NCBI GenBank assembly: GCA_015655125.1
Contig: JAATFP010000106.1
Coordinates: 62,001-126,000 of the forward strand
Length of the DNA: 64,000 nt
Direction of reading: 5' to 3'
From: Chitinophagales bacterium
Lineage (GTDB): Bacteria > Bacteroidota > Bacteroidia > Chitinophagales > Chitinophagaceae
Positions 62,780-64,000 of this stretch are shown one piece after another. The position numbers and the translations under genes were made by a program. A model generated the notes under the pieces. The model saw only the letters and a program-made list of their open reading frames with translations, ran no database searches and had not been told where the DNA came from. Each line of letters starts with the position of its first letter. The first letter of the stretch is position 1.

Positions 62780-63532
62780 ATGCTTCAACCCTGGCGCACC
62801 GGCCGTGTGATAAAAATTGAGCAACAGGCTCCTGCAACGCGCCGTTTTTTTATACAAATACCGGAGCTGGACGTTTTTGATTTTCTTCCCGGGCAGTTCG
62901 TTACCCTTGATCTGCCGATCCATGAAAAGCCCAATCGCCGCTGGCGCAGCTATTCCATTGCCAGTTGGCCGGATGGAACCAATGTATTCGAGTTGTGCAT
63001 TGTGTTGTTGGACGATGGTGCAGGTACCAATTATTTATTCAATGAAATAAAAGAAGGTTCGGAAATTCAATTGCGTGGTCCCATTGGTGTGTTCACTTTA
63101 GATAAGGAGCGGTTGCAAAACGATCTTTTTCTCATCTGTACGGGTACGGGTATTGCGCCGTTCAGAAGCATGTTGCATTACATTAAGCTTCATAATCTTC
63201 CGCATAAAAACGTATACCTCATATTCGGCTGCCGTACAAAAAGCGACCTGTTGTATTTTGAGGAATTGAAACAATTAAGTGATAGTATGCCGGATATTCA
63301 TTATTTGCCAACTCTCAGCAGGGAAGACTGGGAAGGTCCGACGGGCTACGTGCATACGATTTATGAAGACATTTGCAAACGGGGAACAACCGTAAATGAA
63401 GAAGGTGTTTCCGTTCCGTCGCCAGCAAATTTCATGCTTTGCGGATGGAAGAATATGGTGGATGATGCAAAGATCCGGATATTGGAAATGGGGTATGACA
63501 AGAAAGCGATTCACCAGGAGTTGTATGGTTGA
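62780..63532 (+). CDS. Ferredoxin-NADP reductase-like flavoprotein
   Basis: FAD/NAD(P)-binding oxidoreductase of the FNR superfamily, 250 residues. The FAD site is RRWRSYSIASWP (near residue 55) plus the flanking GPIGVFTL loop. The NAD(P) site has LICTGTGIAPFRSMLHY and the late FMLCGWKNMVDDAK with the conserved Cys-Gly. Length suits a single two-domain FNR without a ferredoxin domain. Electron partner is unknown; ferredoxin, flavodoxin or a Rieske-type acceptor are possible. The stop codon lies inside the first GGTTGACAACCC unit of the downstream repeat. Confidence 0.88.
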   Translation: MLQPWRTGRVIKIEQQAPATRRFFIQIPELDVFDFLPGQFVTLDLPIHEKPNRRWRSYSIASWPDGTNVFELCIVLLDDGAGTNYLFNEIKEGSEIQLRGPIGVFTLDKERLQNDLFLICTGTGIAPFRSMLHYIKLHNLPHKNVYLIFGCRTKSDLLYFEELKQLSDSMPDIHYLPTLSREDWEGPTGYVHTIYEDICKRGTTVNEEGVSVPSPANFMLCGWKNMVDDAKIRILEMGYDKKAIHQELYG

Positions 63533-63559
63533 CAACCCATAAGGATGACAACCCGGGAG
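63528..63559. repeat. Two tandem 16-bp GG(T/A)TGACAACCC units
   Basis: GGTTGACAACCCATAA (63528-63543) and GGATGACAACCCGGGA (63544-63559) have the same 16-base period as the array at 45186-45266. The first unit contains the stop codon TGA of the FNR-like gene. Confidence 0.7.
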
Positions 63560-63693
63560 GAAACCACCGTATTTCAACGTCCATTATTCAGTCGCCGCCG
63601 TATGGTCCCTGACTAACGGCGAGCACAAGTTTTTAATTTCCAAACAATCAAAAACCAGCCACTCGTGGTCCGTAACATACAAAACCTGATGAA

Positions 63694-64000
63694 ATGAAAC
63701 AAGTAATTTCACTATCCCTATTTTTCCTGGTAATCTCATTATCCATTTTTGCGCAGGTCGATACTTCTGCACAGCCTTTTGTAAAAAAATATTTTGTGAT
63801 TGTTCAATCTACAACAGATTATGCAACCGCAAAAGCTACTGCAGTATATGCCGCAAAAGAAATGGGTTTCCGTCTTGATTTGCGTGGATTAGAACCGAAC
63901 AAACAAAGCGGACTCACTTTCTCTGAAGGCGATTGTGAAAACGAAGGTGGTTATCCCTGCTATATTGCGCGCGGCCGGTACGATAATGGCTATTATGTAA
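63694..64000 (+). CDS. Small secreted protein, SPOR-like (3' end outside window)
   Basis: The frame starts at ATG 63694 and is open to the window edge (102 codons). A signal peptide (LSLFFLVISLSIFAQ) is followed by a domain that starts with KKYFVIVQSTTDYATAKATA and VYAAKEMGFRLDLRGL, the alternating strand-helix-strand pattern of SPOR-like peptidoglycan-binding domains, then CENEGGYPCYIARGRYD. The fit to SPOR is suggestive only; two cysteines 8 residues apart could form a disulfide. Its C-terminal part cannot be judged. Confidence 0.6.
   Translation, partial: MKQVISLSLFFLVISLSIFAQVDTSAQPFVKKYFVIVQSTTDYATAKATAVYAAKEMGFRLDLRGLEPNKQSGLTFSEGDCENEGGYPCYIARGRYDNGYYV

Overview
The window looks like chromosomal DNA from a Bacteroidota bacterium, most likely Chitinophagaceae or a close relative. 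This rests on gene content and style, not on a database search: a PorT-type secretion component, secreted proteins with type IX (T9SS) sorting ends of both type A and type B, near-universal lack of Shine-Dalgarno sequences, promoters of the TTG-N(17-23)-TAnnTTTG kind, an N-terminal transketolase subunit encoded alone, and a DksA-like protein with a histone-H1-like tail. No rRNA, tRNA, CRISPR, IS element, phage or plasmid gene was seen. It is mostly core genome, cut at the left edge inside dnaB and at the right edge inside a small secreted protein gene.

Layout. 1-7.7 kb: dnaB (5' end missing), rsmE, an M28 peptidase lipoprotein, TerC, pyrD, a thiolase, then a SemiSWEET/DUF983 pair. 7.8-18.3 kb: ABC exporter, AI-2E family permease, comM/yifB, a GT39-type glycosyltransferase, a WalJ-like hydrolase, a short MutS-like ATPase and dihydroorotase. 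18.4-25.7 kb: a Wzi/RemB-like outer-membrane protein, ubiE-porT, the GTPase gene engB, a YkuK-type protein, and a secreted metalloprotease with an unknown secreted partner. 22.9-36.7 kb is a continuous run of minus-strand genes, including a five-gene operon headed by a GbsR/MarR regulator with two DCC thiol proteins, the E2 subunit of a 2-oxoacid dehydrogenase, dnaX, a fatty acid hydroxylase, frr and a WecA-type transferase. 37-45 kb: transketolase N-half, a LolE-like permease, rbfA, the H1-tailed DksA-like protein and ileS. 45-51 kb: the most system-like locus, an outer-membrane porin, a Tat-exported Rieske lipoprotein, an imelysin lipoprotein and a di-haem DUF1111 lipoprotein, preceded on the same strand by an AraC regulator with a cysteine cluster. 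51-64 kb: gyrB, a tiny DUF5679-like protein, a lectin/PKD adhesin, an MG2/plug protein without a barrel, mfd and a ferredoxin-NADP reductase-like flavoprotein.

Functional links. PorT serves the secretion system that should export the 526-residue metalloprotease (type A end) and the 894-residue lectin/PKD protein (type B end). pyrC and pyrD belong to one pathway but are unlinked. The 45-51 kb locus reads as a periplasmic/outer-membrane redox and probably iron-related module.

Between genes the window is rich in short interspersed palindromes built from a few recurring words: CGCAGATTTT, GGGTTGACATCC, TATGATCTATGAT, ACCATTGACTATTCACC and CTAACCTCTAAAC. They often abut stop codons or fill convergent gaps. 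A second recurring pattern is a TAnnTTTG promoter box ending only 4-5 bases before the start codon, suggesting leaderless or nearly leaderless mRNAs for at least six genes.
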